A DNA stretch of 64,000 bases, taken from assembly GCA_025345505.1 (NCBI GenBank), contig JANVCC010000018.1, positions 3,219,762 to 3,283,761 on the forward strand. Reading direction: 5' to 3'. The position numbers and the translations under genes are program-made. Below are positions 1 through 11,840 of the stretch, one piece after another (within the stretch, counting starts at the first letter, position 1; every line of letters starts with the position of its first letter). The notes beneath the pieces are model-generated. The model saw only the letters and a list, made by a program, of their open reading frames with translations, ran no database searches and was not told the DNA's origin. The DNA is from Todiramphus chloris collaris (Eukaryota; Chordata; Aves; Coraciiformes; Alcedinidae).

Positions 1-115
1 ATGGGACTTTGAGCAACCTAGTCTAATGGGAAGTGTCCCTACCCATGACATGGGAGTTGGAACTAGATGATGTTTAGGGTCCCTTCCAACCGAAACCATT
101 CTATGATTCTATGAT
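1..115 (+). mobile_element. CR1 LINE, 3' tail only, cut by window edge
   Basis: This is the last part of a CR1 non-LTR retrotransposon read on the plus strand. It shows the usual '...gagcaacct.gtctaatgg' block, then 'tgacatgggagttggaactagatgat', then 'ggtcccttccaac', and ends in two copies of the short ATTCTATG-type terminal repeat at 97-115. The 5' part lies outside the window, so its total length is unknown. It is noncoding 3' sequence. The good match to the family end suggests a copy of moderate age. Confidence 0.9.
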
Positions 116-3100
116 ATCTACTCTTTTCCTCAGTTTACCTGAATTCCCAGTTCAAGCTATCAGTACAGAAGGCTTATGTACGTCACACAGTATGGATGGC
201 TCCTATTCTCTTTTAGGGTGATTCTACTTTTGTCAGGGAGGTGCACTAATAGATCTAGAATTTACAGATTCTAAATCAAAACTATAATGTATTCTGATCA
301 CCTCCATAAAGGAAAGTAAATATCTAGAAATGTCCCAATAGGTTTTGAATTGGATAAATATTTCACAGAATAATGCACTGACAATATTTAGATAAGATGA
401 CTCAATATTTGTTTATCTATGAAAAGTACATTTCTGTTTCTTGTTTATTCTTGTTTGTAGAACCCATTTTTACTCCTGTTCATATTAGGGGTGGATTCTT
501 GCATGGAGAAAATTGAAAGAAGAATTTCTGGTCACCTCTGTCTGTGAAAATGTCTGTTCATGTGCAAATGCTTCATTTTCTCTATTTGTAAAGCATCCCA
601 TACTTCTCCCAAGGAAAATAAAGGAAATAATTGTCACAGTGGTTTTCTTAACAGACTGGAAGAGTAGAGGGCTCTGGAATGACACTGGAGTTCCACATCC
701 ACTAGTGTAGCAGATTAAAATCAGATGACTACAAAGTGACAAAAATTAACTAGAAGGTGATAGGATTTGTATAGAGTTCTGCTCATTAGCTCACAATATG
801 ACACAATTTAATGGCTTATGCTTTAAGTAAGCCTCTAAACTGTGATTTCTTTTTTTGTGTCTTCTTTCTCATTTTGTGTCATTTCTCATTTGCTTATTTT
901 CTTAAAGAACAGTAAGGAGTTTTTACCACCGTGGCTTCCATCAAGTGGCAGTTCAGTCACAGTATTTACAGATTTGTAGCCACTCAAGCTCAGCTACTAA
1001 GAGAAGTGCTTGAGGAAAAATTTTGTCTTTTTATGCTTTATTTCTGTGGCTTTTGATTCATGGATTAGGTGGTCGTAAGTAGGTCTTGTTGACAGGAGGA
1101 ATAGATCTATAAAGAAGAAAATATGAAACATCACTTTTTCATTCCCAAAATAACATTTTGTGAACATTGAAATCTTTGATACTGATAAAACTGGTGAGGT
1201 AAGAAGGGGGAAGGAGTTTATCTATTTTTTTTTTCCATTATCATTCTGATCTTACCTATTTAAAAAAAAATATATATACGCTATACTCGAATACTGCATT
1301 TTAGTCATGCCAACCATTTTAGTGTAATGTAATAAATGCCTAATGTTTAAATGTAACACAATAGAAATTATTGGAAATGAAATTAATAAAACCATTTTCC
1401 TTCTTTATCAATGAACTGTTTCATAAACTTTAATAAGATTTTTACTTTTAAGACTTGGATTTTTGATTCAGATATAGCTTCAGCCTCAATTCTGACTTAG
1501 AACATCTTTCTTTTACAAATACCAAAACTACCTAGAGGACATACTTAGTTTCCTGAACTATTGTGATACCAAAGCAGTGTCAAAATTACAAGAATATGTT
1601 TTATAAAAAGAATGCCAAGATTCCCTGAAGAGAAGACTAGGGAAAGCTAAATGGATTACTTAAGCAAGGGGAGAATAAAGAAGGTGAAGTAATTGGGAGG
1701 AAAATGCAGAGACTTGCACCTTAACTATAAATGGCAGGAATGCAGGGAGTATTGTTTGTGGTTATAGCGATGAAATAGAGATTTAGAGGAGAAGCTGGAG
1801 GGATTTTGGATGTGATACATCTTGGCAAGTACGGGAACCCCTGGATTTGGTGTCTAAATATAATAATCAGAAGGCACAGAGACTTTATTCTTCATCTTCA
1901 GCACTGTGACGGGTAAATTTTTAATTTCTTGGATACAAGGTTTTCTTAGGTAACTTCAGAAATACACTCCTCTTAGCCTGTAGTTTAACAGCAGAGGTTG
2001 CTAAGAAGTCACTGTTAAATGATTTTTTTTTGCCTCTAGAGGGTGGTTCATCTCATCCTAAAACAAAAAAAACATACAAAGTATATCAGATGATTCACAG
2101 TTGGAAGCACCTATTTCTTTCCTTTGAGCATAAAGGAGATTTGGGTGATGATACCTGACCTAAATGTATGACTCAGTTGAACTGAATTGTGTCCATTATT
2201 TTTCACTGAATCCTGTCCCAGAGGTGTACAGCTAAGGCCTGTGACTTCTAGTTATCATGACTTTATGCCTCTTTCCTTTAAGTTGGAAAATAAAATAATA
2301 TTATCTAACCAAGTGAGTCTTTAAAGGATACTCACTTAAACATGGCAGTACTGCAGCTATTGGAAGCATGATGTAATGTCAAGGAGTCTTGTTCCCTTCC
2401 AGGAATATGTTTGTGTACATATTTATGCATCTAGGTATATGTATGTGTATATATTCCTACACGTGTAAATAAACAAAAAGGTTTTAAGAAAAACATGTTT
2501 TAGAATAGATAACTTATTTCATTGTCACTGAAGATACTTAACGAAAAGAAAAAGGAAATATCTGACTTATTAACACACAGATCATTAATATAAACAACTT
2601 TGAGAATAAGGGCCTGCCTTTGCTTTGAAATGTTTCCTAGGCACCAATATGTCAGTCGTTATCACTTTTTACATAGCTAGAATGCTGGTTATGGTATTAG
2701 AGTAGCAGGAGGGATTTTTAGTTCTTCTCATACTGAACTGCTCAGTAATCTACCGGATGTAGCTGTTGTGCATTCATCCAGTCTTTAGTTGTCCAAATTT
2801 TACTTTGCTTGGTTTTATCACAAAATCCAGAAGTAGATATACAGCAGGATATGTGAACTAGACAGGATATTGGGAGCAAAATGTAGTAACTCAAAGTGCA
2901 ATTTAGTCAGTCTATTTCAAGAGAAGTTTTGAAGAAAACTGAAATAATGGAAGATGTTAGAAAGTCTTCACATAATAAACTATTCTTCAATAAGTAGCAT
3001 TAGACCTTGACGAGAATACGAATAAGTTAATCTTTGAAAGTATAACATTAAGACCACGTAAAAATGATAATGACTGATTTTAGACAGCACCATTGACAAA

Positions 3101-3399
3101 TAAAGTCTGCCTCCCATTCTATCCACCCAATCCACTGACCAAGCTTATGCGTCTCTAAAAGACCTGAAGTTGTTATAAATCATGTTTGTGTGGATGCAAC
3201 ATTTCATGCTTATAGAAACGCATACACCACATGCCTCTGTAAGACTTCAGGATGTAAAATATCCTCAGGCCTTAGCTCCTATCGAGGAGTAATAACGTAT
3301 CCCTTGCATTTAGAAGCCTGTGAAGGGCATAATTTTTATTCCCAGTCTTAGCCTTTAGGTGTCAGATTAATAGGGTGTAGAAGATTTAAAAGTAGCAAC
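116..3399. other. Unique AT-rich DNA, no gene seen
   Basis: No recognisable exon or repeat. It holds short A/T runs near 1226-1236 and 1261-1278, and a TG/TA-rich stretch at 2401-2458 whose ends (AGGAATAT and ATATTCCT) are inverted copies of each other. The overlapping opposite-strand frames near 485-742 have no recognisable domain and look like chance. Confidence 0.6.
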
Positions 3400-3900
3400 C
3401 TGAGGCCCTGAAAGCAGGATTCATCTAACCTAATTTTAGCCATCTAAAATTTAGTGGCTCAGTTTAATAGTCCACACAAGCTGTGGTTCCTACTGACATC
3501 TGAGACATAAGAGTTGCAGCTGAAATCCAGGTGGAATACTTTAGGGTATCCCAAATGACACTAAATGCTGGTGTTTAGCCAGCTGACTACTCAGTGTCTA
3601 CTGCATATTAATTACCTAGGCTATGATTTGGTTCAAGATGAATACACCTAAATTTAGGTGTCTGCAGTCTAGGTGCTTGCACAGTTACTGCATGTCTAAG
3701 CTCCCATTATTCATAATGGAAATTTAATCAACATAGTTCAGTTGCCTAAAAGTGTTCATCTAGTGCCGTTTGAGATGACTGAAGTTATCCCCCATGACCT
3801 TGTTTTTCCAGATGATGGCTCTCCTGTATGTCCTGTACCACACCCACTGTGACCATGCAGATGTCTTAAATAACCTAGAGAAACTCTGATGTGGTTATGC
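3400..3900 (+). repeat. Unnamed dispersed repeat, copy A (possibly an old LTR)
   Basis: The core at about 3636-3780 can be aligned with 9703-9835 in the same orientation. Shared blocks in order are 'taa.tttaggt', 'ctaagctcc', an 'attat.cataatgg'-like block, 'tcaa...agttcagtt' and 'tctagtgccgtttgagatg'. An 18-base perfect palindrome (3644-3661) sits in the core. The outer limits are uncertain, because similarity fades on both sides. There is no coding capacity. The length and lack of coding would suit an old solitary LTR, but I could not find clear TG...CA ends, and I cannot assign a family name. Confidence 0.5.
3644..3661. repeat. 18-bp perfect palindrome
   Basis: ACACCTAAATTTAGGTGT equals its own reverse complement. 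It lies in the core of the copy A repeat. The matching part of copy B (about 9711-9724) keeps only the 'taagtttaggt' half, so the perfect symmetry is not shared by both copies. Confidence 0.9.
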
Positions 3901-6900
3901 AAGTGAAGCAATCTTCAACTGGTTCTTGGGAGCTTTTCTGCTGGTTAAATGGAGATGACTGTTGACTGAAAGGAGAGTTTAGTCATATAGAGAGCAATTC
4001 ATGTGACTAGTGCCATTTGACATAACACAGAATTTATAGGACATGTACTTTTTCTGTAACTAGACCTCAGTTTCTTCATATGTGATGATTTCCTGATCTC
4101 TCATTATGCCTTGTTAAGTTCCCATGACCAGTATTATTCAAAACTTGATTTTTATTTTTTTTTTTTTTCAGAGAAGTCCAACTTCATATTTTCACCAGTG
4201 TTTGCAGACAACATGTGCTCTTCTTTCTCTGAGCATGTCATAAATGATCCTATTTTAAAAAATGTTTAAAAGTATTCCCATGTCACTGCTCAAGAGGAAA
4301 AAAACCTCAGGAATCTGTTTAACCACACCTGAAAATTAAATAGGATGATTTAATCAGTACATACCTTTTATTCATATTCCCTGTTAATAACCTTCTGTGG
4401 ATCCTCCTTCCATATCTAATCTAAAAATGTCAGAAAAAATGTCTGTAAGAAAGTATATTGAGTATAACCATGCAAGAAAGGAAAATTGCCAGCAGATGTA
4501 AGATTGTTGAAATGGCGATAGGAAGAAGCTCAAGTATTCAGGAGGGAAAATGACAACATGTAACAGATTAAAAATTATAAAAGAAAATATAGAAAACCAC
4601 ACAGGATCATGAAGAAGTCTGACCATTTTACTCTCTGACTGCTGGGTTTGGGCGTCTCATTGTTGATGGTGACCATACCAATGTTTAGACTAGCAACTCA
4701 TTAATCTTAGCTACCTTCTGTGTTTGTTTAAGCAATGGATAACTGCTTTTTTACTTTTAGTCTGTGTATACTCTGTGCATTTACACATTTCTTTGCACAC
4801 AGGTAAAGGTGGCAAGCAAAAGTGATCCAGTGACTGCTTCACTAGGAAGTTGCATAACCTCTTGCCTTCTCTCCCTTCCTCTCCCTGCTTTGAAGTACAG
4901 CTCATGTATAACGGCTTTTAAATACTGACATGGGTCCAAAAATATGAATGATGCTTGGTGAGTTGGTGCCCACATAGTTACAACCAATTGGACTGCTGAA
5001 GGGGAAAGAAGCAAATCAATAAATGCAGTCTTCTAACCCTCTGGCTGTCAGTACTATTTCAGTTCATTTAAAGGCAGACATTCAAGGGAAGGATATCAGC
5101 TGCTGTCTGTGCTGTTACCTACATTTTTCAGAGTCACTCTGCTCTTTCAAGAAGCTCATTGGCAAGGTTTGGGATCTTACTAGGGAAGTCAGCATGCAGG
5201 AGAAATTGTTTCCTAGGGGTAGCAGATAGGAAACACTAGTAGGAAAAGATATGGTACAATTCCAAATCCCACAGACGAATACCAACACTTTAACATACTT
5301 TTTGGTGTTTCTCTGACATGTTTCTTTGGACTGTCCTCTATTGTCTCTACCGAAGATTGAATCTGAGATATTTCTTTCATAACATGTATTCAAAACACAG
5401 CTGAAAGAACATACACCACTGCTTTCTCTACCTGGAGGATAAAATATTGTGTTGAAGAAATAAGAGAACCATTTTAGTGTCCTCTTCTGTGCATTTTTCT
5501 AACACCATCTACCTAAGCAACGATAAACAGCCTCTTTCGGAGGCAAATCCTCAGCTTTTCTAGCAAAGTCATTCTGCCTTTCATAAAACAATTAAGAAAA
5601 AACTGACATAAAGAGAAAGCTTAAAAAAAGATGTTAACTCTCTATATTTGTTCAGACACTTGGTGAGAATGAGGAGAGGAAAAAATGCTAGAATTAACCC
5701 CTGTAATTTTGCCTGAAGTTCATTAGGGAGTTTTGAGATGATTGCACAAAAAGTTTGAACTCCTGCATGTGATTAGCGATAGTAAATTTACACTTCGCAC
5801 AGTCACATCACAGGAAATAAAGGGGAAATACCTGCAGGCTGATGTACTTTAAAAATACACTTGCTTCTGTGTTTTATCAAAAGCCTGATCCAAAGAACTT
5901 GCTGGATTTCATCACTGGCTTAAGTTTCTTGATAGAAATGAATGAACATCACTTTGTGGTCCTGGAAGAACCTGTTCAAGAGCTGTGTGCCCAAGAAGAT
6001 ATGATACATTGAGACTGAAGCCCTTCAGAGCAGCTCCAGATCCTGTGTGACAAACACCCAAGAAACATTAATAATTGGAGAGAGGATCGGATAATGACAG
6101 ATTTAGGTTTGGGTGCCCAAATTTTTGTGGTATCCCACTATTGGTGCATGTGCTTTGCTCATAGACCAAGCAACTGTCTGTTCTTATCTGTGGAAATAAA
6201 TTAGAATAACAAAATAATCAAAGGAAAAAAAGGACCAGAGAAGCAATTCAGAGTAAAAAGTCTATTCAGCACATTAATGTTAGTGAGTATGTGTCTGTGT
6301 ATGCTCATCACTTATTCACAGACTTATATTTTCAGAAAATATTTGCACTTTGTTATTGTGGTGTATGATAGATCAGCTAAGTCATGAGATCCTTACTGAG
6401 ATGAACTGATGTTTGTAGAATGTTTGTTTCATGCAAGCGTTTTGCTTTTTATTGTCATGATTAAACACCTTCAGGTTCAAACCCAACATTTTCTGAGCCC
6501 AGAGGATAATCTGTGTTGAGAGAACTGATTTGTGCTTTCTGATGGACTATTCAGAATTATTTTGAATATCTTACTGATTTGGATAACTGTGACCAAGTTT
6601 TCCAGACCAAGAAGTAAACATGTGTTTCTAAAATGGAAAGTCCTAAATTCTGTTTTCATAGATGTTCCTAAGAAGGGATAACTACAGATGCGTAACCGTA
6701 GATGACTCTCTCTAAAAGACAAAGAGTAAACAATGACACACTTTGAGGCAGTTGGGAACAAAAAGAAGAAAGAAAATGTTTGACCAAGAGTAAATCATAG
6801 ATTTTTCCCTGGCCATTGAATCAGCTCTCCCAAGAACATGAAATGGATCAAGTTCATCTCCTCGCTATCACAGTCCATCATATAATTCATACTTGGTCAG

Positions 6901-8139
6901 GCTTCAACCTGAAAAGGAACAGTAATTTTGTTCTCATTTAATCTAATTTTTTTTCTCTTTCCAAATGCTTTTCCTGAATTACCTTGGCCTAGTAATTAGA
7001 ATCTGCCAGTAAGTTCAGATCTTGGTTAGCTTCTGCATTTGGGGTTTAAATCTGATTCAGCCCTAGAAGAATCAATTCACTGAAGTGCAAGGGTACAAGT
7101 ACTGCTTTATTATACCAGGTACTTACTCATTCCCTGATGTTCCTTACTACATTGCCTCTGAACACAAGCTAAGGGATTGTATTAAAAACTTTAATGCCCC
7201 TAAAGTTAGATTCAGAATCTCAACTGATTCATATATGCAAAAAATGCTAATTACTTTAAGCCTAAAGCCAAGACCAGAGTTTTCTAAATCTTTCATAATG
7301 CACTTAACTATAACATAACCACTCTTATCCAGTCATGTGTTGATGTAAATTTATCCACTACCTTTTCGGCTTCCTTTCTTCCTTGGCTTGAGACAGACTA
7401 TATCCCAAACCTGTCCAAAATATTAAAGCTAATTCTATGCAGCATTTTTATGTATTTAAACATTTAATAAAAAGTAAGTTATGCAAATTTTTAAAATATT
7501 CATTAGTGTATGTCTGTAATTAAAAGAACTCTTTGGTTTGGATTTAGTTAGTTAGGAGGGTTTTGGTTTTGTTGTTCTTGGGTTTTTTTTGCCATGTTAG
7601 CTTTGAGAAAACAGGTCATCTCTGCAGATAGATTGCAGCAAATCTGATTTATGGCCAAACCCTACAGAAAAGGAATCTCTATGAAATATTCACTTTGATT
7701 CAACTGCAGTGGGAAAATGCAAAAATAGAGAAAGCTCATGACATGATATATGAAAATAATTCATTCTGCTGTATATGAAAAATGAGGGGATCCGGCAGCA
7801 TCAATGATTCATCCTCTGCTAATACAAATTCAAAGTAGAGGAAATACTGGATTTTGTAAAACAACAGTCTGACAAGAGTTAAGCTGCCAAGTATTGTTTC
7901 AGATCATCATTTCCTGAAAAATGGGAAGATGATTATAGTGGTTTCACCTGCTACAGCTTCCTAGCACACTATTAGCCTGCACAAAGGGATTTCTATCTAG
8001 TTCACACCATCCACAGACGTATTAAGATTGTGAACAGCTGGTGAACTGTTTTGTTACTGTTTTCAGTGCGTGTCACTCTGTTTTATTCAAATCATATCCT
8101 GTCCTATTATGCTGATGAAATTTTCTTCATCAACACATA
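3901..8139. other. Unique AT-rich DNA, no gene seen
   Basis: No recognisable exon or transposon. A long pyrimidine tract ending in CAG at 4155-4171 looks like a splice acceptor, but the following frame closes after about 23 codons and no donor is evident. A small inverted motif (TTTGGG, 2 bases, CCCAAA) occurs near 6108-6122. The stretch at 7440-7510 is very AT-rich. Short frames here (for example 6477-6761 minus) have no known domain. Confidence 0.55.
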
Positions 8140-8226
8140 GGGTCAGCTACTCAGCTGGTGTAAATCAGCATAGCTTCACAGAAGCCAACAGAATGATATG
8201 GATTTACACCAGCTGGGAATCTGTCC
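8140..8226. repeat. Old hairpin-forming interspersed repeat
   Basis: Two perfect 15-base inverted arms, CAGCTGGTGTAAATC at 8152-8166 and its reverse complement at 8201-8215, flank a 34-base centre. The centre itself looks like a decayed inner palindrome ('agcatagctt' on the left against a corrupted right half). Hairpin blocks with 'cagctggtgtaaat' arms recur in amniote genomes as I remember them, so this is probably a remnant of an ancient nonautonomous element. The family name is not certain to me. The conserved outer arms with a decayed centre are unusual. Confidence 0.6.
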
Positions 8227-8412
8227 CACAGATCCTAAGACAAGCAAATAATTCACAGTGAATTATTTATAGGGAGAGTTTCACATGATTTTCTGTTTAT
8301 TAAAATCTTCTATTTATTCTGAATTCTATGCACAATTGCTTCAGAATATTTCCTTTGGTAAAGAATACTTTGGACTCCGAATGTCTCAGTGTTCAGGTGA
8401 CGGGTACTTTGT

Positions 8413-8439
8413 TCTTACATCACTCATCATGATGTAAGA
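8413..8439. repeat. 10-bp perfect stem-loop
   Basis: TCTTACATCA at 8413-8422 pairs with TGATGTAAGA at 8430-8439 across a 7-base loop. There is no U-run directly after it to suggest an RNA polymerase III terminator, and it is too short for a microRNA precursor. Function unknown. Confidence 0.85.
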
Positions 8440-8571
8440 TTGGGTATAGAAACATGAGTTTCTCAGACTATTTCAGATTACGTCCTCTTGTACTTGCTCT
8501 TGGTAACATGATCATTTAAAAAACAGTAAGTTATTATTTAATGTTTTATTTTTCTTTTTTTTGAATTTAAG

Positions 8572-8775
8572 ATCTCAAGCCAAGGAGGAGGTTCTGTCAT
8601 ACAATATATTGGTAACAATTTTTTGACCACAGTGGAAGATCCCCTGAAATTTATAAATATGACCACATGGAATTATATATGCTTCCAGCTAGGCAGAAGA
8701 ATTATATGGTGTATTGGGTGCAGGATACTTTTGGAACCCTTTCCAGATTTGCAAAGACCTTTCCTACCTGCTCAA
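8572..8775 (+). other. Exon-like open block, unproven
   Basis: A pyrimidine-rich stretch ends in AAG at 8569-8571, followed by 204 bases (exactly 68 codons) open in one frame, then a consensus donor GTAAGT at 8776-8781. An internal exon of these limits would be symmetric (phase 0-0). The predicted peptide, with Thr-Val-Glu-Asp-Pro-Leu in the middle and several Trp and Cys residues, matches no family I recognise. The bases GAATTTAAG before the junction make a mediocre acceptor. Stop-free runs of this length are common in AT-rich DNA, so this is a candidate only; it could also be a noncoding RNA exon. Confidence 0.2.
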
Positions 8776-8781
8776 GTAAGT

Positions 8782-9319
8782 CACTTTAGCTTCTTTATAC
8801 CAAATTTTCCCTACCTGTAAAATTCTGGAGTAATTCACATATGCTTAGGTTTAGAAAAGCTGGGCAGTTAGTGTGATAAAACTAATAGGATTTCTATACA
8901 TTTCATGGATAACTTATCTCACTCTCCTTAGACATGTCTTGGAATGAGACAGAGTTGACTAATTCATTCCATATGGAACTCTTCTTTCAGCTTCTTTGAA
9001 ACATTCATAGCCTTACACAAATCGAGCTGGAAAAACAATACTTTTTTTTTTTTTTTTCTGATAAAAATATAATAATTTTTCTTTATGCAATTGAAGATTA
9101 ATATGTGTGCTTTTAATGTACTTCCATTTTTCTCTGAGGATCAAAGACACTGCCACTTTTAAATTTTAGCTTGAATTACTAAATATTGATACAGAGGTAG
9201 CTCATTGGTTTGAGTTGTTGCTTCTTCTGTCCCAGTGACAATCCATCCTAGTTTATTTGGGAAGAAGCTACTTGACAGTGAATAGTATTCTCAGGACATT
9301 TTCCCCAAAGCAACACTAG
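8782..9319. other. Unique DNA with a 17-T tract
   Basis: Contains a run of 17 T at 9042-9058. Nothing else was recognised. Confidence 0.6.
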
Positions 9320-10020
9320 AAGTAGAGTTGGATTCAGTGCCCTAAAATGAGGTGTCTAGTGCCACCGGAAGTGCCCTAAGACAGACATGTAGCACAGCCC
9401 CATGGGGTTGGCAGATGTTACACAGAATCTGTAGAAGACTCTGGACAGTAGCTGAAGGTCAGTCACACTAGAATAGTGTAGATGGAAGTAGGAACCTGTC
9501 AAATGAATCAAGCTGCTGTAGAGCAGCATTCAATCCTATTAAAGTCTAATGGCACTTGACCTTCAGCCACTGTTCTAGAAAGGTGTTAATCTTTTAAATA
9601 TAATTCTGCTTCGTGCAGACTTCTTGAATGCTCTAGAGTGTCTTATTCATAACACCAACATTTAAGTGATGATCCTGTTTATGCATCAGCATTCAGCTCC
9701 AGATGAAGACAACTAAGTTTAGGTACATTCATACAGGTATCTGGATGTGCCCTAGACACCTAAGCTCCTGTTATAATTGGTAAATAGGAGTCAATTCAGT
9801 TTTATACAAAGCCACGTCTAGTGTCATTTGAAATACCCACTAGTTTTCCAACTCTTGCCTCAGAATAACATGAGAATCACACAGTGGTGGCATCACATTT
9901 GTCAGATCCATGTAAAAGTTTCAAATACCCTGACGTATTTCAGATGGCGGTAAATTCTTATATTTTACCAAACTGACAGCTAAACCACCTCTGCTTGACT
10001 GTATTGACTAGGTTTCCATG
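9320..10020 (+). repeat. Unnamed dispersed repeat, copy B (possibly an old LTR)
   Basis: Second copy of the repeat at 3400-3900, same orientation, about 6 kb away. The best-matching core is 9703-9835 ('aagtttaggta', 'gacacctaagctcctgttat', 'tcaattcagtt', 'tctagtgtcatttga'). The sequence around 9340-9700 and 9836-10010 has the same unstructured, noncoding look, so the element may be about 700 bases, though these limits are a guess. No tail or terminal inverted repeat is visible. Divergence is high, so insertion was old. Confidence 0.5.
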
Positions 10021-11714
10021 AATTATAACAGAAACTTAGACAGTTATCTTACCTATAAATATGCTATGTAAACACCTGAATTCAGTTGCCTGAATCAAAA
10101 GCTCATCTCTACACTATGGAGAAATACAAAGTGTGAGATCAATCTGAAAGGCTTAGAAAAGGCACCAATGCAATGTGCTTTATCCTTAAGTAAAGTGCAT
10201 CAGTCCAGGATTAGTACAATGATATCATTCAATTTGCAGTCTTTGGACAAGATTGAGGACATTTGAGACATTTATTTATGTGCCATTCTTTGCATGGGAT
10301 TAATCTCATCCAACATGAGATGCCTACAGCACAAGTCTACATTGGAAGTGGTTGTCTGAATGCTAATTGTAATTGAGAAAGAGAAACATACACCTAGCTT
10401 ACATTTTAACTTTCAGCATCAGATTAAACTTTTTTCACCATTATTTCTGCATTTTGAATGACAATGGGAAGCTGTTTCTTCAGCTGATACATCATCAGAT
10501 ACTCCTATAATGTTACACTAATTCCAGTATTCTTATGTATGTGAATTTCTTCCAAGTTTCAGTATAAAAAGTACAACTAATCAAAATAAATTTTTAAAGA
10601 ATTATTTCAGCATAAGATCATTAACCATTTCCAACATAAGATTCACTTTATCCTAGGACTAAAAAGACAAATAAATGACTGTGAGAAAAACATTAAACAA
10701 TGTCACTGTAACATTACCACATTTGTAGATACTCTGCTGGAGTCACACCTCCATAATAAATATACATAACTCAAGATATTAATTAATTGTCCCTGCACAA
10801 GGCAGTTTTGAACCCCAAATCCATCCTCTGTTGTCCCTTATTTCACTGGAGCAGCATCGTTCTGTATCACCAATACAAGAAGCGATACAATTTTTATTTC
10901 AACACAATGTGGTGTCTGTGAGCAGCCTTTATTGTGGGAAGTAGGTTCAGAAGGTAATAATTGTTGCATGCATGGCATGCCAATCTGATCAATAGACTGC
11001 TGAAGCATGTATGGCCAGCTCTGCCCAGCCCTACCATTTGCAACCTAATTAGCAGCTGCTCAGAGATGGGAAACAGGTGCAGATCCGGGCCCAGGCCAGG
11101 GAAGTCTGCCTATAATTAACAAGGAAAAAAGGGTCAGATATTGGGAAGAATATCAAATCTTGGTCCACTGGGGCTATCATGCTGGCCTCAAAGGCATAGT
11201 CACCTGAGATCTTAGGCATGCTAATGTAAATTATGCAAGCTTTCAAACAACATGGCTGCATAATCAGTTGGCAGGGAAGAAATGACTGGCTGTTTTTGTG
11301 TAGTTTAGTCTGAGCAGTTAAAAAACAAAAACACACACAAAAAAAAAAAAACAAACCAGAAAGAAAAAAAAAAAGAAAGGATTTAAATGTTCTGTGTTGC
11401 TTTGTTGTTTCACAAATAATAGTGGTTTGCTGTTGAATAAACAGGGGAGAGAATGTCTGACTTGTCTACTGCTAGCGATGAAATACAGGCATATTATTTA
11501 GGTCTCAGATTTTATTTAATCATTGAACTGAGGTAACACTTACATATAAGAAAAAAACCCCAATTCTGAATTAACAAGGATAACCCTGGTTAGCGTATAG
11601 GCACATCGCAAACTGGAAGTTGAAGCCTTTCTAATATTTTCTATCTATATTTGTATAATGTGTGAGGAACCAAATTACTTCTGGATAATAAAATGTTTGG
11701 TGGCTGGTTGATTC
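10021..11714. other. Unique AT-rich DNA, no gene seen
   Basis: No recognisable exon. Holds a palindrome-rich spot near 10966-10981 (GGCATGCC), and an A-rich low-complexity tract at 11328-11378 (short CA run, then two A-runs). The minus-strand frame at 11049-11354 starts inside this A-tract and looks spurious. Confidence 0.55.
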
Positions 11715-11840
11715 TGTCTGTGGTGATGGTACCCAGGGCATCAACTAGGGTTCCAGGTCTCATTGGGCTAAGGAGAATATTTACATGAGAGAAAAATAAA
11801 GGCTTTTTACATGAGAGGAAAAAGGTAGGAAACTACCCCA
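11715..11840 (+). repeat. Possible ancient amniote SINE/LINE relic
   Basis: The order 'catcaact.gg', 'tctcattgggcta', 'tttacatgagag' and a following A/G-rich block resembles a 'ctcattgtgctagg..ctgtacaaacac'-type repeat that I recall as widespread in old amniote elements. The copy is strongly diverged. It also contains a short direct duplication of TTTACATGAGAG (11780-11791 and 11806-11817, a 26-base period). The assignment is tentative. Confidence 0.3.

Noticed and set aside
2401..2458. Inverted AGGAATAT/ATATTCCT pair as a microRNA-like hairpin
   Set aside because: Only 8 plus 6 bases pair, with an unpaired stretch between them; the TG/TA-rich composition makes such pairing likely by chance.
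4155..4171. Strong splice-acceptor-like pyrimidine tract plus CAG
   Set aside because: The following frame closes after about 23 codons, no donor is nearby, and T-tracts followed by AG are common here.
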